Shown: positions 45,107-53,675 of the stretch, one piece after another
How positions within the stretch are numbered: the first letter of the stretch is position 1
Layout of the letters: each line of letters starts with the position of its first letter
Origin: Candidatus Dormiibacterota bacterium
Lineage (GTDB): Bacteria > Chloroflexota > Dormibacteria > CF-121
Reading direction: 5' to 3'
DNA: 64,000 nt
Assembly (NCBI GenBank): GCA_035544955.1
Contig: DASZZN010000014.1
Coordinates: 124,001 to 188,000, forward strand
The notes under the pieces: model-generated
Told to the model about the DNA's origin: nothing
The model's input: the letters and a program-made list of their open reading frames with translations, nothing else
The model's database searches: none
Translations under genes and position numbers: made by a program

Positions 45107-46374
45107 CCGTCGATCGCGGGCTGCGCGGCAAACTGCCCGGCGGGATCATTCGCTCCCAGCCACTGGTACGCCGAGACCAACCTGAGGTTGGTGTCACCGC
45201 GGGCATCGAAGCTCATCGTTCCCATGGCGCCCTGGTAGTCCATGGTGAGCGCGACCTCCTTGAGTACCTGGTCGCGGGTGGGCAGCTGCCCGCCGGCATC
45301 GTCGATCGCGCGCGCGATCGACGCGATCAGGAGCCTGGTGGCATCGAAGGCTGGCAGGCTAAAGGTGCCCGGCGCGGGGCCATAGAGCTTCTGGTAGTCG
45401 CGGACGAATCCCTGTGCGGACCGAAGGCTGGCGGCGTAGGGACCGACCACGGTGTAATAGCACCCCCGCGCGGCGGCGCCGGCGGACTTCGCGAACTGGC
45501 TGCTCGCCAAGCGGTCGCTCCCGATCAGCGGCACCTGGGGCATCCGCGCCGCCATCTCGCGCCGTAGCGACGCCGCCGTGGCGATGCCCGCGCCGGCGAA
45601 GTAGACGACGTCCGCTCCCAGGTCGACCGCCCGCTGGACGCGCGATCCGAACGACGGCGGCTGGCTGGCATCGAAGGCGCCGAGATCCGATGGGTCGACG
45701 ACGGTCCCGCCGTCTCGAACGAAGCGCGCGACGAACTCGGTCGCGATCCCCGATCCGAAGGTGGTCTGATCGTTGATGACGAAGGCCCGCTTCCTTCCCA
45801 ACGCCTTGAACGCCAGATCGGCACCGGCCGCCCCCTCGACCAGCTGGGTCGTCACCACGCGAAAGAAATTATTGGGGCTGCGCGGGCGAAGCCGCGCGCT
45901 CAGTCCCTGGCAGTGCCCGTCCGCTGGCTCCTGGGTAAGGCACTCGTTCGTCGCGCCGGGGCTCACCATGGCGAGCTCCACCGGGTTCGCGACCGGCAGC
46001 TCACTCTTGGCCAGGCTGTCGTAGAGCGGGCCGACCATCGCCAGGACCCGAGCGTCCTCGACCAGCAACTGGACGTTCTTCGCACCCTTCGCCGGATCGT
46101 GGATGCCCTGACTGACGTCGTCGTAGGTGACCGCTTGCAGGTCGAAACAGGCATCGGGGTGGCGGGTCGAGCCGCAGACGCGTCCGGCCTGCTTGATGGC
46201 GAGGTCGATGGCGTTCTTCGCCGGCAGCCCATCCGGCGCATCGTCACCGCTCAGTGGCAGATCCACCCCCAGCTTGATGACGCCCATGGAGTGCGCTGGC
46301 GTGCCCACCCCAACCGTGCAGCCGGCGAGAAGAAGCACGCCCAACATGAGGACGGCGAGGTGGTAGCGTCTCAT
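45103..46374 (-). CDS. LIV-type ABC transporter binding lipoprotein, second copy
   Basis: A 423-aa lipoprotein (lipobox LLAGC, C19) of the leucine/isoleucine/valine-binding family: IKLGVDLPLSGDDAPDGLPAKNAIDLAIKQ, VEDARVLAMVGPLYDSLAKSELPVAN, SPNNFFRVVTT, ALGRKRAFVINDQTTFGSGIATEFVARF. It is a diverged paralogue of the binding protein at 51260 and ends the same operon. ATG 46374 overlaps the stop of the propeller gene. Four or more cysteines in the N-domain (CGSTRHPDAC, CLTQ...GHC) suggest disulfides. Ligand unknown; may widen the specificity of the importer. Confidence 0.85.
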   Translation of the reverse strand: MRRYHLAVLMLGVLLLAGCTVGVGTPAHSMGVIKLGVDLPLSGDDAPDGLPAKNAIDLAIKQAGRVCGSTRHPDACFDLQAVTYDDVSQGIHDPAKGAKNVQLLVEDARVLAMVGPLYDSLAKSELPVANPVELAMVSPGATNECLTQEPADGHCQGLSARLRPRSPNNFFRVVTTQLVEGAAGADLAFKALGRKRAFVINDQTTFGSGIATEFVARFVRDGGTVVDPSDLGAFDASQPPSFGSRVQRAVDLGADVVYFAGAGIATAASLRREMAARMPQVPLIGSDRLASSQFAKSAGAAARGCYYTVVGPYAASLRSAQGFVRDYQKLYGPAPGTFSLPAFDATRLLIASIARAIDDAGGQLPTRDQVLKEVALTMDYQGAMGTMSFDARGDTNLRLVSAYQWLGANDPAGQFAAQPAIDG

Positions 46375-47408
46375 CTTGCGCCAGCCAGCTGCGGATCGAT
46401 GCGCAGGATGCGGCCCTGGACGTCGGTGATCCAGAGCGAGCCGAAGCCGTATCCTAGGGTGAAGGTGGCGACGTCGAGCGTGCCGGACACCGCGGTCGCC
46501 CCGGAATCGATCCGCTGCAGCTTGGTGCCGCTCAACCAGACGCTCGAAGCGGTTAGCGCCATGGCGTCGAGGCCGGCCCGGCCGTCGAAGGCACCAACAT
46601 CGATGGTGGCGACTACCTGGTTGGTTGCTGGATCGACGCGCGAAAGGGTGCCGCTCTGTTCGTTGCGGACCCAGACCGCCTTCGCCGTGGCGGCGATGGC
46701 GAGCGGAGTCGGTCCGATCGGGCACGGCTCGCGGCAGGGAAGCGGAATGGTGGCCGTCACCTGGTTCGACTGCCGGTCGATGCGAACCACTGTCCCGGCT
46801 CGACTATTGGCGACCCAGATCGTGTTCCCGCTGACGGCGACGCCCGAGGGCCCCTGTCCTGGTTCGTGGATCATGACGACGACTTTTTGAGACGCGGTGT
46901 CGACGCGGACGATCGCATCGTCCCAGTAGCTCGTTACCCAAACCGAGGTATCGTCCGCGGCGAGATCGAACGGCGTGACCCCGATCGGGATCGTAACGCG
47001 CGGGCGTCCGCTGGTTGGATCGAGCCCAATGATGCTGTTGGTGTCGTTTCCTGCCGCCCACAGCTGGTTCGCGTGCGTTACGACCGCGCTCGGCAGGTCG
47101 CAGCGCCGGACATTGAAGGTCGTACCCATGAAGCTGTGGACCGAGCCGAACGGCTCACAGACCCTGGTGTAGAACGCCGCCGCGTCGCCGACGCGCCAGG
47201 TGGCGACCGTTCGATTCGTCGACGGGTCGATTTTAGATACGGTGCCGTCACCGGTGTTGGGCACCCAGACCGCACCCAGGCCGGCCACCGGTGTTCCGGG
47301 TCGGGCACCGACCGCGACCTTCGCCAGTACTGGCCCCGGGCTCGCTGGGGCCGCATTGCTGCAGGCCGCGCACACGAGGGCAACCGCGATGCATGCCCGA
47401 CGCTTCAA
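46371..47408 (-). CDS. Secreted YVTN/Vgb-like beta-propeller lipoprotein
   Basis: A 345-aa lipoprotein (lipobox VCAAC, C16) made of about six or seven repeats of the form G-x-x-x-V-W-V-x-N-x-x-x-x-T-V-x-x-I-D-x-x-x-N-x-V (examples: AVWVPNTGDGTVSKIDPSTNRTVAT; TIWVANSRAGTVVRIDRQSNQVTAT; AVWVRNEQSGTLSRVDPATNQVVAT). This is a surface beta-propeller. TTG 47408 lies 8 nt after the livF stop and the stop overlaps the second binding protein, so it belongs to the LIV operon. Its role there is unknown; ligand or partner binding is possible. Confidence 0.82.
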   Translation of the reverse strand: MKRRACIAVALVCAACSNAAPASPGPVLAKVAVGARPGTPVAGLGAVWVPNTGDGTVSKIDPSTNRTVATWRVGDAAAFYTRVCEPFGSVHSFMGTTFNVRRCDLPSAVVTHANQLWAAGNDTNSIIGLDPTSGRPRVTIPIGVTPFDLAADDTSVWVTSYWDDAIVRVDTASQKVVVMIHEPGQGPSGVAVSGNTIWVANSRAGTVVRIDRQSNQVTATIPLPCREPCPIGPTPLAIAATAKAVWVRNEQSGTLSRVDPATNQVVATIDVGAFDGRAGLDAMALTASSVWLSGTKLQRIDSGATAVSGTLDVATFTLGYGFGSLWITDVQGRILRIDPQLAGAR

Positions 47409-47415
47409 GCCAGGC

Positions 47416-48126
47416 TCAGATCCCCAGGTAGGCCCGCTGCACGTCAGGACTGTCCAGCAGGGCCTGTGAGGTCCCTTCCTTGACGATCCGCCCGGTCTCG
47501 AGCACGTAGCCGCGGTTCGCCACCTGCAGCGCCCTCGCCGCGTTCTGCTCGATCAACAGGATAGTGGTGCCCTCCTTGTTGATCTCCCGGATGACGTCGA
47601 AGATGGTGTCGACGAGGATCGGTGCGAGGCCCAGCGACGGCTCGTCGAGAAGAAGCACTTTCGGGCGAGACATGAGGGCCCGGCCAATCGCCAGCATCTG
47701 CTGTTCGCCCCCGGAGAGCGTTCCCGCGATCTGGTCGCGCCGCTCCTTCAGGCGCGGGAAGAAGTGGAAGATGCGCTCCTGGTCGCTGCGAATCGCCGGG
47801 CCATCCTTGCGTACGTAAGCGCCCAGAAAGAGATTGTCGCGGACGCTCATCCGGCTGAAAACCCGCCGGCCCTCGGGAGCCTGACCGACCCCCAGCATCA
47901 CGACGCGATCAGGGGGCAGCCCCGAGATCACCTGGCCACGCAGCCGGACCTGGCCGTGGGCCGGCCGGTTGAGACCGGAAATCGTCCGAAGGGTGGTCGT
48001 CTTCCCCGCGCCGTTGCTCCCAATCAGGGTGACGATCTCGCCCTCCTCGATCGTGAGCGTGACCTGGTGGAGTGCCTGCACGCGGCCGTAATAGGTGTCC
48101 ACGGCGTCGACTTCGAGGAGGGCCAC
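47416..48126 (-). CDS. livF: Branched-chain amino acid ABC transporter ATP-binding protein LivF
   Basis: A 236-aa ATPase: Walker A GSNGAGKTTT, LivF-type VMLGVGQAPEGRRVFSRMSVRDNLFLGAY, signature LSGGEQQMLAIGRALM, Walker B LLLDEPSLGLAP. Works with LivG on the LivH/LivM permeases. Stop lies 8 nt before the propeller gene start. Confidence 0.95.
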   Translation of the reverse strand: MALLEVDAVDTYYGRVQALHQVTLTIEEGEIVTLIGSNGAGKTTTLRTISGLNRPAHGQVRLRGQVISGLPPDRVVMLGVGQAPEGRRVFSRMSVRDNLFLGAYVRKDGPAIRSDQERIFHFFPRLKERRDQIAGTLSGGEQQMLAIGRALMSRPKVLLLDEPSLGLAPILVDTIFDVIREINKEGTTILLIEQNAARALQVANRGYVLETGRIVKEGTSQALLDSPDVQRAYLGI

Positions 48127-48138
48127 CTGGCTACGCGC

Positions 48139-48921
48139 TCACGCGCTCTTCCCTAGGTACGCCTCGATGACCCGCGGGTTGCTGCGGACGTCCTGAGGCT
48201 TGCCCTCCGCGATCTTCTCTCCGTAGTCGAGGACGACGATCCAGTCTGAGATGCCCATGACGACCTTCATGTCGTGTTCGATCAGCAGGACGGTCACCCC
48301 CTGGTCGCGCACCTTTTGCACCAGGGCCATCAGGTCGCGTTTCTCCTGGGGATTGGCGCCGGCGGCTGGTTCGTCGAGGAGCAGCAGCTGGGGGTTGCTC
48401 GCCAGCGCGCGGGCGATTTCCAGCCGGCGCTGGTGTCCATAGGGGAGGTTGCGCGCATAGTTGTGCGCCTGTGGCCTGATCCCGACGAAGTCCAGCAGCT
48501 CGAGGGCCCGCTCGGTGACGGTCGCTTCCTCGCGTCGCGCCCTTCTGGTCTTGAACAAGGCGTCCCAGATCCTTGCGTGCATCCTGGGGTGCTCGCCAAT
48601 GCGTACGTTGTCGAGCGCCGACATGTAGGCGAAGAGTCGGATTTGCTGAAAGGTCCGGGCGATTCCGAGTTCGGCAATTTTGTACGGCTTGAGTCCGGTG
48701 ATCTCACGACCCTGAAACACGATGCTGCCGGCGGTTGCGCGGTACATCCCAGTAATCGTGTTGAACAAGGTGGTCTTGCCGGCGCCGTTCGGGCCGATCA
48801 ACGAGAAGATCTGGCCTCGACTGATCGAGAAGCTCACATCATCGACGGCCGTCAGGCCGCCGAAGCGCTTGGTCACGTGGTCGACGTCGAGGATAGCGGG
48901 TGGGATGGCTTCGCCGTTCAA
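48139..48921 (-). CDS. livG: Branched-chain amino acid ABC transporter ATP-binding protein LivG
   Basis: A 260-aa ATPase: Walker A GPNGAGKTTLFN, ELGIARTFQQIRLFAYMSALDNVRIGEH (LivG Q-loop), the short helical insert (RIWDALFKTRRARREEATV), LPYGHQRRLEIARAL (LivG uses YG-x-Q-R-R-L in place of LSGGQ), LLLDEPAAGANPQE. ATG overlaps the livM stop (ATGA). Confidence 0.95.
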   Translation of the reverse strand: MNGEAIPPAILDVDHVTKRFGGLTAVDDVSFSISRGQIFSLIGPNGAGKTTLFNTITGMYRATAGSIVFQGREITGLKPYKIAELGIARTFQQIRLFAYMSALDNVRIGEHPRMHARIWDALFKTRRARREEATVTERALELLDFVGIRPQAHNYARNLPYGHQRRLEIARALASNPQLLLLDEPAAGANPQEKRDLMALVQKVRDQGVTVLLIEHDMKVVMGISDWIVVLDYGEKIAEGKPQDVRSNPRVIEAYLGKSA

Positions 48922-50171
48922 TCGGTCCCCTCGCGTAGATCAAAGACCGACTCTTCGGCAGTTCCCTTCTCGAGCTCTTGCTCGCGGATGCGGCTGGGGA
49001 AGAGCCCTTGAGGTCGCAGCAGCATGACCACGACAAGGATCAAGCCGAACACAATGTAGTTCAAACGCTGGACTTCGTCGTGAAGGCCCACCCATCCGCC
49101 GCTGGATTGATTCAAGAACCCAAGACCCACCGCCTTGCTGGCGGCGACGGTCCAGTCCGGAAGGTTGGTCAACACGAAGAACTGGACGGTGAAGACTGTC
49201 AGCGAACCGAGGATGACGCCGGGGATGTTGCCCATACCACCGAGGACCACCATGATCAGGATGCTGACGGAGACCACGAACTCGAAATTCTCTGAGCTCA
49301 CATACGACAGCTTCGCTCCGTAGAAACAGCCGGCAAAGCCGGCGAATGATGCACCAATGGCGAAGGCCAGCAGCTTGACGGCCACGGTATTGATGCCGCT
49401 GGCTGCCGCGGCCACCTCGTCCTCTCGGACGGCCATCCAGGCACGGCCGATTCGAGAGTTGTGGAGGTTGGTGACGAGGACGACACAGATGGTGACCAGG
49501 ACCAACATCAGGACGTAGAAGTCCATAGGCGCCCAGTTCGAGTCGCCAAAGTCGAAGGGCGCCACGACCTTGATCGGGGTGCCGAACCAGGGTCCCGTAA
49601 TGAAGGCTGGCAGTCGTGGCGAATCGATGGCGGCGATGCCATTGACGCCGCCGGTCCAGTTTCCAAGCGGCGAACCGGCCCCCAGGAAACGGAAAATTCG
49701 GGGGACGATCTCGCCGAATCCGAGGGTGACGATCGCCAGATAGTCACCCCGGAGGCGGAGCGTTGGGGCGCCCAGGATCGCGCCGAAGCTGGCGGCGACG
49801 AACATGGCGACAAGCAGCAGCACCCAGAAAGGAATGTGGAATTCGTGGTGCAGCGGGCTCCCGGAGAGCTGACCGGAAGCGAAGAGGCCGTAGGTGTAGG
49901 CGCCTATCGCGAAGAAGGCCGCGTAGCCCAGGTCCAGCAGCCCGGCGAAGCCGACCACGACGTTGAGGCCGATGGCGAGTAGCACGTAGATCCCGGCGTC
50001 CGCTGCCGTGCTGACCAGGTGATTGCCCGCCCCCCCGGTGGTGATGTCGGCAAAGCTGGGAAAAAGAAGTGCGCCGATGACGAGGAAGGTGTAGATGGCT
50101 CGGTTGCGGTCCTTGAACGTGCCCATGGCCCAGCGCATGGCTAGGTCGCTCCGCCGCAACTGACCGCTCAT
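48918..50171 (-). CDS. livM: Branched-chain amino acid ABC transporter permease LivM
   Basis: A 417-aa membrane protein with about ten hydrophobic segments; GLNVVVGFAGLLDLGYAAFFAIGAYTYGL and LRGDYLAIVTLGFGEIVRR-like (LRLRGDYLAIVTLGFGEIVPRIF) are LivM hallmarks. The EAA-like loop is GRAWMAVREDEVAAAASGIN. ATG 50171 overlaps the livH stop; upstream extension reads into livH and is not protein-like. Confidence 0.94.
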   Translation of the reverse strand: MSGQLRRSDLAMRWAMGTFKDRNRAIYTFLVIGALLFPSFADITTGGAGNHLVSTAADAGIYVLLAIGLNVVVGFAGLLDLGYAAFFAIGAYTYGLFASGQLSGSPLHHEFHIPFWVLLLVAMFVAASFGAILGAPTLRLRGDYLAIVTLGFGEIVPRIFRFLGAGSPLGNWTGGVNGIAAIDSPRLPAFITGPWFGTPIKVVAPFDFGDSNWAPMDFYVLMLVLVTICVVLVTNLHNSRIGRAWMAVREDEVAAAASGINTVAVKLLAFAIGASFAGFAGCFYGAKLSYVSSENFEFVVSVSILIMVVLGGMGNIPGVILGSLTVFTVQFFVLTNLPDWTVAASKAVGLGFLNQSSGGWVGLHDEVQRLNYIVFGLILVVVMLLRPQGLFPSRIREQELEKGTAEESVFDLREGTD

Positions 50172-51208
50172 TTCTCCGGAACTTGCATGCCGAGCAGCCC
50201 AGACGGCCGAAAGACCAGGACAAGGATCAAGATGGCGAAGACCCAGACGTCGGTGAGGGCCGCCTGAAAGTAGGCGTTGGAGAATGCCTGCACCAGCCCG
50301 ATGAACAACCCCCCAAGGGCTGCCCCCTGGATGTTCCCTATGCCGCCGAACACGGCCGCCGTGAACGCGAAGAGACCGGCGACGAAGCCCTCGTCGAAGC
50401 GAATGTTGTTGAAGTACAACCCGAAGATGATGCCCCCTGCCGCGGCCAGAGCGGCGCCGATGAAGAAGGTGGCGGCGATGGTGCGGTTGATATTGATGCC
50501 CATCAACTGGGCGGCCTCGCGATCCTGGGCCGTTGCCCGCATGGCCTTGCCAAGCTTCGACTGGGTGGTGAAGATGTTGAGGAGCGTGACCAGGATGCCG
50601 GCGCTGCCGATGACGATTAGATCTTTGATGCTGAGCGATGCGCCAAACAGCGCAAAACGCGTGTTGGGTAGCAGGTCGGGAAAGTGCACGTTGTTGGCGC
50701 CGCGCCACACGTACATAACACCCTCGAGGATGAACGACACACCGACGGCCGTAATCAAGATCGCAAGCCGCGGGGCACTACGAAGTGGACGATAGGCGAT
50801 CCGCTCGATCGCGATATTGATTCCGCCATCGATGATCATGACGATGGCCGTCACGAGCACAAGAATCAAGACAACGGCGACCGAGAATGACCTGCCCTCG
50901 CTAAGGCCGAAAGCCCCAATCAACGGGATCGCGATGAAGTACCCGAGCGTGAAGATGTCGCCATGCGCAAAGTTGATCAATTCGATGATGCCGTACACCA
51001 TCGTGTAGCCGAGCGCAATCAAGGCAAAGATGGCCCCATCCGCCGTTCCGTAGATCACGATTTGGAGGAACGAGCTCGGATCGGCGACGGCCTTGGGAAG
51101 GAGCAGGAAGATGACCACGACGGCGACTCCGCCGACGAAGAGCCAGCTTCCGAGCGCGCCCCTGAGCGCGGTTCGGGTTCCCTTCAGCGCCGCAGCTACT
51201 GTTGCCAA
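50168..51208 (-). CDS. livH: Branched-chain amino acid ABC transporter permease LivH
   Basis: A 346-aa permease from TTG 51208. Characteristic blocks are ALIALGYTMVYGIIELINFAHGDIFTLGYF, AYRPLRSAPRLAILITAVGVSFILE and KLGKAMRATAQDREAAQLMGININ (EAA loop), and GGIGNIQGAALGGLFIGLVQ. It has no evident Shine-Dalgarno and is separated from livJ by a strong stem-loop. Confidence 0.94.
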   Translation of the reverse strand: MATVAAALKGTRTALRGALGSWLFVGGVAVVVIFLLLPKAVADPSSFLQIVIYGTADGAIFALIALGYTMVYGIIELINFAHGDIFTLGYFIAIPLIGAFGLSEGRSFSVAVVLILVLVTAIVMIIDGGINIAIERIAYRPLRSAPRLAILITAVGVSFILEGVMYVWRGANNVHFPDLLPNTRFALFGASLSIKDLIVIGSAGILVTLLNIFTTQSKLGKAMRATAQDREAAQLMGININRTIAATFFIGAALAAAGGIIFGLYFNNIRFDEGFVAGLFAFTAAVFGGIGNIQGAALGGLFIGLVQAFSNAYFQAALTDVWVFAILILVLVFRPSGLLGMQVPEK

Positions 51209-51218
51209 CTTTGATAGG

Positions 51219-51246
51219 GGGAGCGGGCGGTTACCGGCCCGCTCCC
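51219..51246 (-). terminator. Intercistronic stem-loop between livJ and livH
   Basis: GGGAGCGGGC (51219-51228) and GCCCGCTCCC (51237-51246), perfect 10-bp arms with an 8-nt loop. On the minus strand it follows the livJ stop and lacks a U-tract, so it more likely protects the livJ 3' end and reduces read-through than fully terminates. Confidence 0.6.
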
Positions 51247-51259
51247 TCTTATACGCGCT

Positions 51260-52552
51260 TTAGGCGCTTTTTGACAAGTCGACCGCGCTGTCGACGTCCC
51301 AGCCCTTGCTGGCGTCCTTGACGGCGTAAATCGTGATGACTTTGTTGGTGGTGTCCCCCCTGGTATCGAAGCTCGTATGCCCGAGAACACCCGTGTAGTC
51401 GGTCTTGTACATCTGGTCGAGGACCTGCTGGCGGCTCGGCATGTTGCCGCTGTTGGCTTTGATCGCCCGTCCAATGGCCGCCACCAGGATCTTGGTGGCG
51501 TCATAGGCCGGCATGGTGTAGGCGCCGTACGCGCTTGCGTCTGGATTCGCCTTCTTGAAGGCATCGATGGTGGCCTGTGATCCGGAAACCTTCTCGGCGG
51601 CGACCGTCGCCACGGTGCCGTACATGCCGACCGCCGTCGCGGCAGCGTCCTTGATGCACTGGCCGGTTACGATGCCGTCCCCACCGAGGAAGGGCGCGCT
51701 GTCCGGGAAGATCCCTTTCATCTGATTACGGACGACACAGGCATTGTTGCTGTCCGTACCGCCGAAGTAAACCGCCTGGGCGCCTCCTGCCGCCGCCGGG
51801 CGGAGGAAGGTCTTGAAGTCACTGACCTTGGAGGCGTTCGGGAAGTCCTGCCGCTTGACGATCGTCCCGCCGTCCTTCACGAAGCGGATGCTGAAAGTGT
51901 CGGCGATGCCCTTGCCATAGGCCTCGGCATCGGACGCCACGGCGACCTTGGTGATCTTCAACGTGTTGTAGAGATAGTCCGACATCGCGGGACCCTGGTA
52001 GTCGTCGGTCGTGGCGACCCGGAAGTAGTTATTGGTTCCGGTTGGGCGCAGATCCTTGGGGAAGGGATAGCCGGCTGCCTTGCAGTCCACGTCCGGCACC
52101 CCGCTGAGGGACTGGGGAATGTAGATGTCCTTGGTCAGGCACTGGTTGGTGTTGGCCGGGCTGATCTGGACCAGGTGTGCCTGGTTGGTGACTTTGAGCT
52201 CGGCGCGCGCCACGTTTGAGTTGAACGGCCCGATCATGCCCAGCACCTTGGTGTCGTCGACGAATTGCTGGACGTTCTGCGTGCCCTTCTGCGGGTCGTG
52301 GACGCCGTTGACGGCGTCATCCAGGTTGAAGACCTCCAGGGTGAAACCCTCGACCGTCTTCAGCTGGTCGACCGCGAACTTGACGCCGTTCAGGGTTGGG
52401 ATGCCGTTCGACGTTTCCGCCCCTGACTCCGGCAAATCGACACCGATCTTGATCGTCCCCTTGTTGGCGGTGCCGCCGCTCGTCGACGTCCCGCACGCTG
52501 CGAGCGCCAGGCTGACTACGGCAAGCCCGGCGAGCAACTTAGGCAGTCTCAT
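51260..52552 (-). CDS. livJ: Branched-chain amino acid ABC transporter binding lipoprotein LivJ/LivK type
   Basis: A 430-aa lipoprotein (lipobox LALAAC, C20). Family blocks: IKIGVDLPESGAETSNGIPTLNGVKFAVDQ, VDDTKVLGMIGPFNSNVARAELKVTNQAHLVQISPANTNQCL, GTNNYFRVATTDDYQGPAMSDYL, VASDAEAYGKGIADTFSIRFVKDGG. ATG 52552 is preferred over 52588 because AAGGAGG lies 6 nt before it. First gene of the LIV operon and preceded by a good promoter; the hairpin after it would raise its yield over the membrane subunits. Confidence 0.93.
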   Translation of the reverse strand: MRLPKLLAGLAVVSLALAACGTSTSGGTANKGTIKIGVDLPESGAETSNGIPTLNGVKFAVDQLKTVEGFTLEVFNLDDAVNGVHDPQKGTQNVQQFVDDTKVLGMIGPFNSNVARAELKVTNQAHLVQISPANTNQCLTKDIYIPQSLSGVPDVDCKAAGYPFPKDLRPTGTNNYFRVATTDDYQGPAMSDYLYNTLKITKVAVASDAEAYGKGIADTFSIRFVKDGGTIVKRQDFPNASKVSDFKTFLRPAAAGGAQAVYFGGTDSNNACVVRNQMKGIFPDSAPFLGGDGIVTGQCIKDAAATAVGMYGTVATVAAEKVSGSQATIDAFKKANPDASAYGAYTMPAYDATKILVAAIGRAIKANSGNMPSRQQVLDQMYKTDYTGVLGHTSFDTRGDTTNKVITIYAVKDASKGWDVDSAVDLSKSA

Positions 52553-52614
52553 ACGCGTCCTCCTTCCGAATTTTGAATACAAGCCCAAACTGGAAGCGCC
52601 CAGAGGCGTAGCTC

Positions 52615-52643
52615 TTTATACAACCTTGCCCTCAGCGCTGCAA
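52615..52643 (-). promoter_or_regulatory. Promoter of the LIV operon
   Basis: On the minus strand TTGCAG (52643-52638), 17 nt, TATAAA (52620-52615). Leader of about 55 nt with AAGGAGG before ATG 52552. Confidence 0.65.
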
Positions 52644-52745
52644 CAATCGGGGCAACTCTTCTAATACCTATTAATATTCTGCGGAGTTTCTCACAAGCAT
52701 CCGGGGGTGCCGCCGTTGTGATGCCCAGCAACCCGCTACGCAAGC

Positions 52746-52775
52746 TTGACAACGGTTTTCAAGCGCGCGTAAGGT
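52746..52775 (+). promoter_or_regulatory. Promoter of the TPR-protein gene
   Basis: TTGACA (52746-52751, consensus), 18 nt, TAAGGT (52770-52775). Followed by AGGAGGG (52789-52795), 6 nt before ATG 52802. The region from 52644 to 52745 also holds an AT-rich patch (TAATACCTATTAATATT) of unknown role. Confidence 0.55.
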
Positions 52776-52801
52776 ATCGACGCATCTCAGGAGGGCAAGC
52801 G

Positions 52802-53632
52802 ATGGCCGAATTCGCAGAGCGCATCAAACCAAGGGCTCAGTATGTCGACGAGGCGATCGAGCTCGCCCTCGCGAACCGTTGGGTCGAGGCCGTTCAGGTC
52901 AACCGGGGCATCATGGACCGGTTTGGCCCGGACGAGGACACCCTGAACCGCCTGGGCAAGGCCTACACCGAGCTCGGCCAGCTCACCGAGGCCACCGATG
53001 CCTACAAGGGCACCCTGAAGATGAATCCGGTCAACCCGATCGCCGTCAAGAACCTGAGCAAGCTGCAGGGGCTGCGCGGCGGGCAGCCGGTCCCCACCTC
53101 CAAGGCCAAGGTCGACGTCGACGCCTTCATCGAGGAGACCGGCAAAACCTCGCTGACGGCGCTCCACGTCCATGCCGAGGGTGACCCCTGCAGCAAGGTT
53201 GCCGGCGGCGACCCGGTCAAGTTGATCGTGGCCGGGGACACCATGAACGTCGAGACGTCGCGTGGTATCTACCTTGGCCACCTGGAGCATGCCCTGGGGC
53301 GCCGGTTGATCAAGTTCCTGGAGGGCGGAAACCGCTACTCCGGAGCGGTCGCCACCTGTGACGGCGGCGCCGTCAAGATCATCGTCCGGGAGACCTACCA
53401 GGACCCGAAGTTCTTCGGACGCCCGTCCTTCCCCATCAAGAGGGGGCGTGACGAGTTCCGGCCCTACGCCAAGGAGTCGCTGCTTACCCGGAACGCCGAC
53501 GTCGAGGAAACCGAGGAAGATGGTGAGGAGCCGGCCGAAGAGCTGGACGGCATGCACACGGTGGAGTCGGCCGACGACGAGGTGGAAGTCCCCGAGGCCG
53601 ACGAAGACAGCCGCAAAGAAGACGTCTACTGA
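52802..53632 (+). CDS. TPR protein with a HIRAN-like beta domain and acidic tail
   Basis: A 276-aa soluble protein. Residues about 25-95 form TPR helices (RWVEAVQVNRGIMDRFGPDEDTLNRLGKAYTELGQLTEATDAYKGTLKMNPVNPIAVKNLSKLQ). Residues about 150-210 (GDTMNVETSRGIYLGHLEHALGRRLIKFLEGGNRYSGAVATCDGGAVKIIVRE) resemble the Y-x-G-x-x-x-G-Y-L-P...L-x-x-G-x-x-Y-x-A-x-V pattern of HIRAN-type domains, a tentative match. The last 45 residues are Glu/Asp-rich. It has a strong promoter and ribosome site, so it is probably abundant. Function unknown; nucleic-acid related if the domain match holds. Confidence 0.75.
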   Translation: MAEFAERIKPRAQYVDEAIELALANRWVEAVQVNRGIMDRFGPDEDTLNRLGKAYTELGQLTEATDAYKGTLKMNPVNPIAVKNLSKLQGLRGGQPVPTSKAKVDVDAFIEETGKTSLTALHVHAEGDPCSKVAGGDPVKLIVAGDTMNVETSRGIYLGHLEHALGRRLIKFLEGGNRYSGAVATCDGGAVKIIVRETYQDPKFFGRPSFPIKRGRDEFRPYAKESLLTRNADVEETEEDGEEPAEELDGMHTVESADDEVEVPEADEDSRKEDVY

Positions 53633-53641
53633 GAGGGACTT

Positions 53642-53675
53642 CCCTCCCCCTCCTTGGGAGGGTCAGGGTGGGGGC
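53642..53675. repeat. REP-like palindrome with GGGTGGGGG tail
   Basis: CCCTCCC (53642-53648) and GGGAGGG (53656-53662), 7-nt loop, then TCAGGGTGGGGGC. Third copy of the window's repeat family, again between convergent stop codons. Confidence 0.55.

Noticed and set aside
48918-50708. Longer LivM starting at 50708 (596 codons)
   Set aside because: The extra N-terminus runs antiframe through livH and is His/Arg-rich; ATG 50171 with an ATGA overlap is natural.
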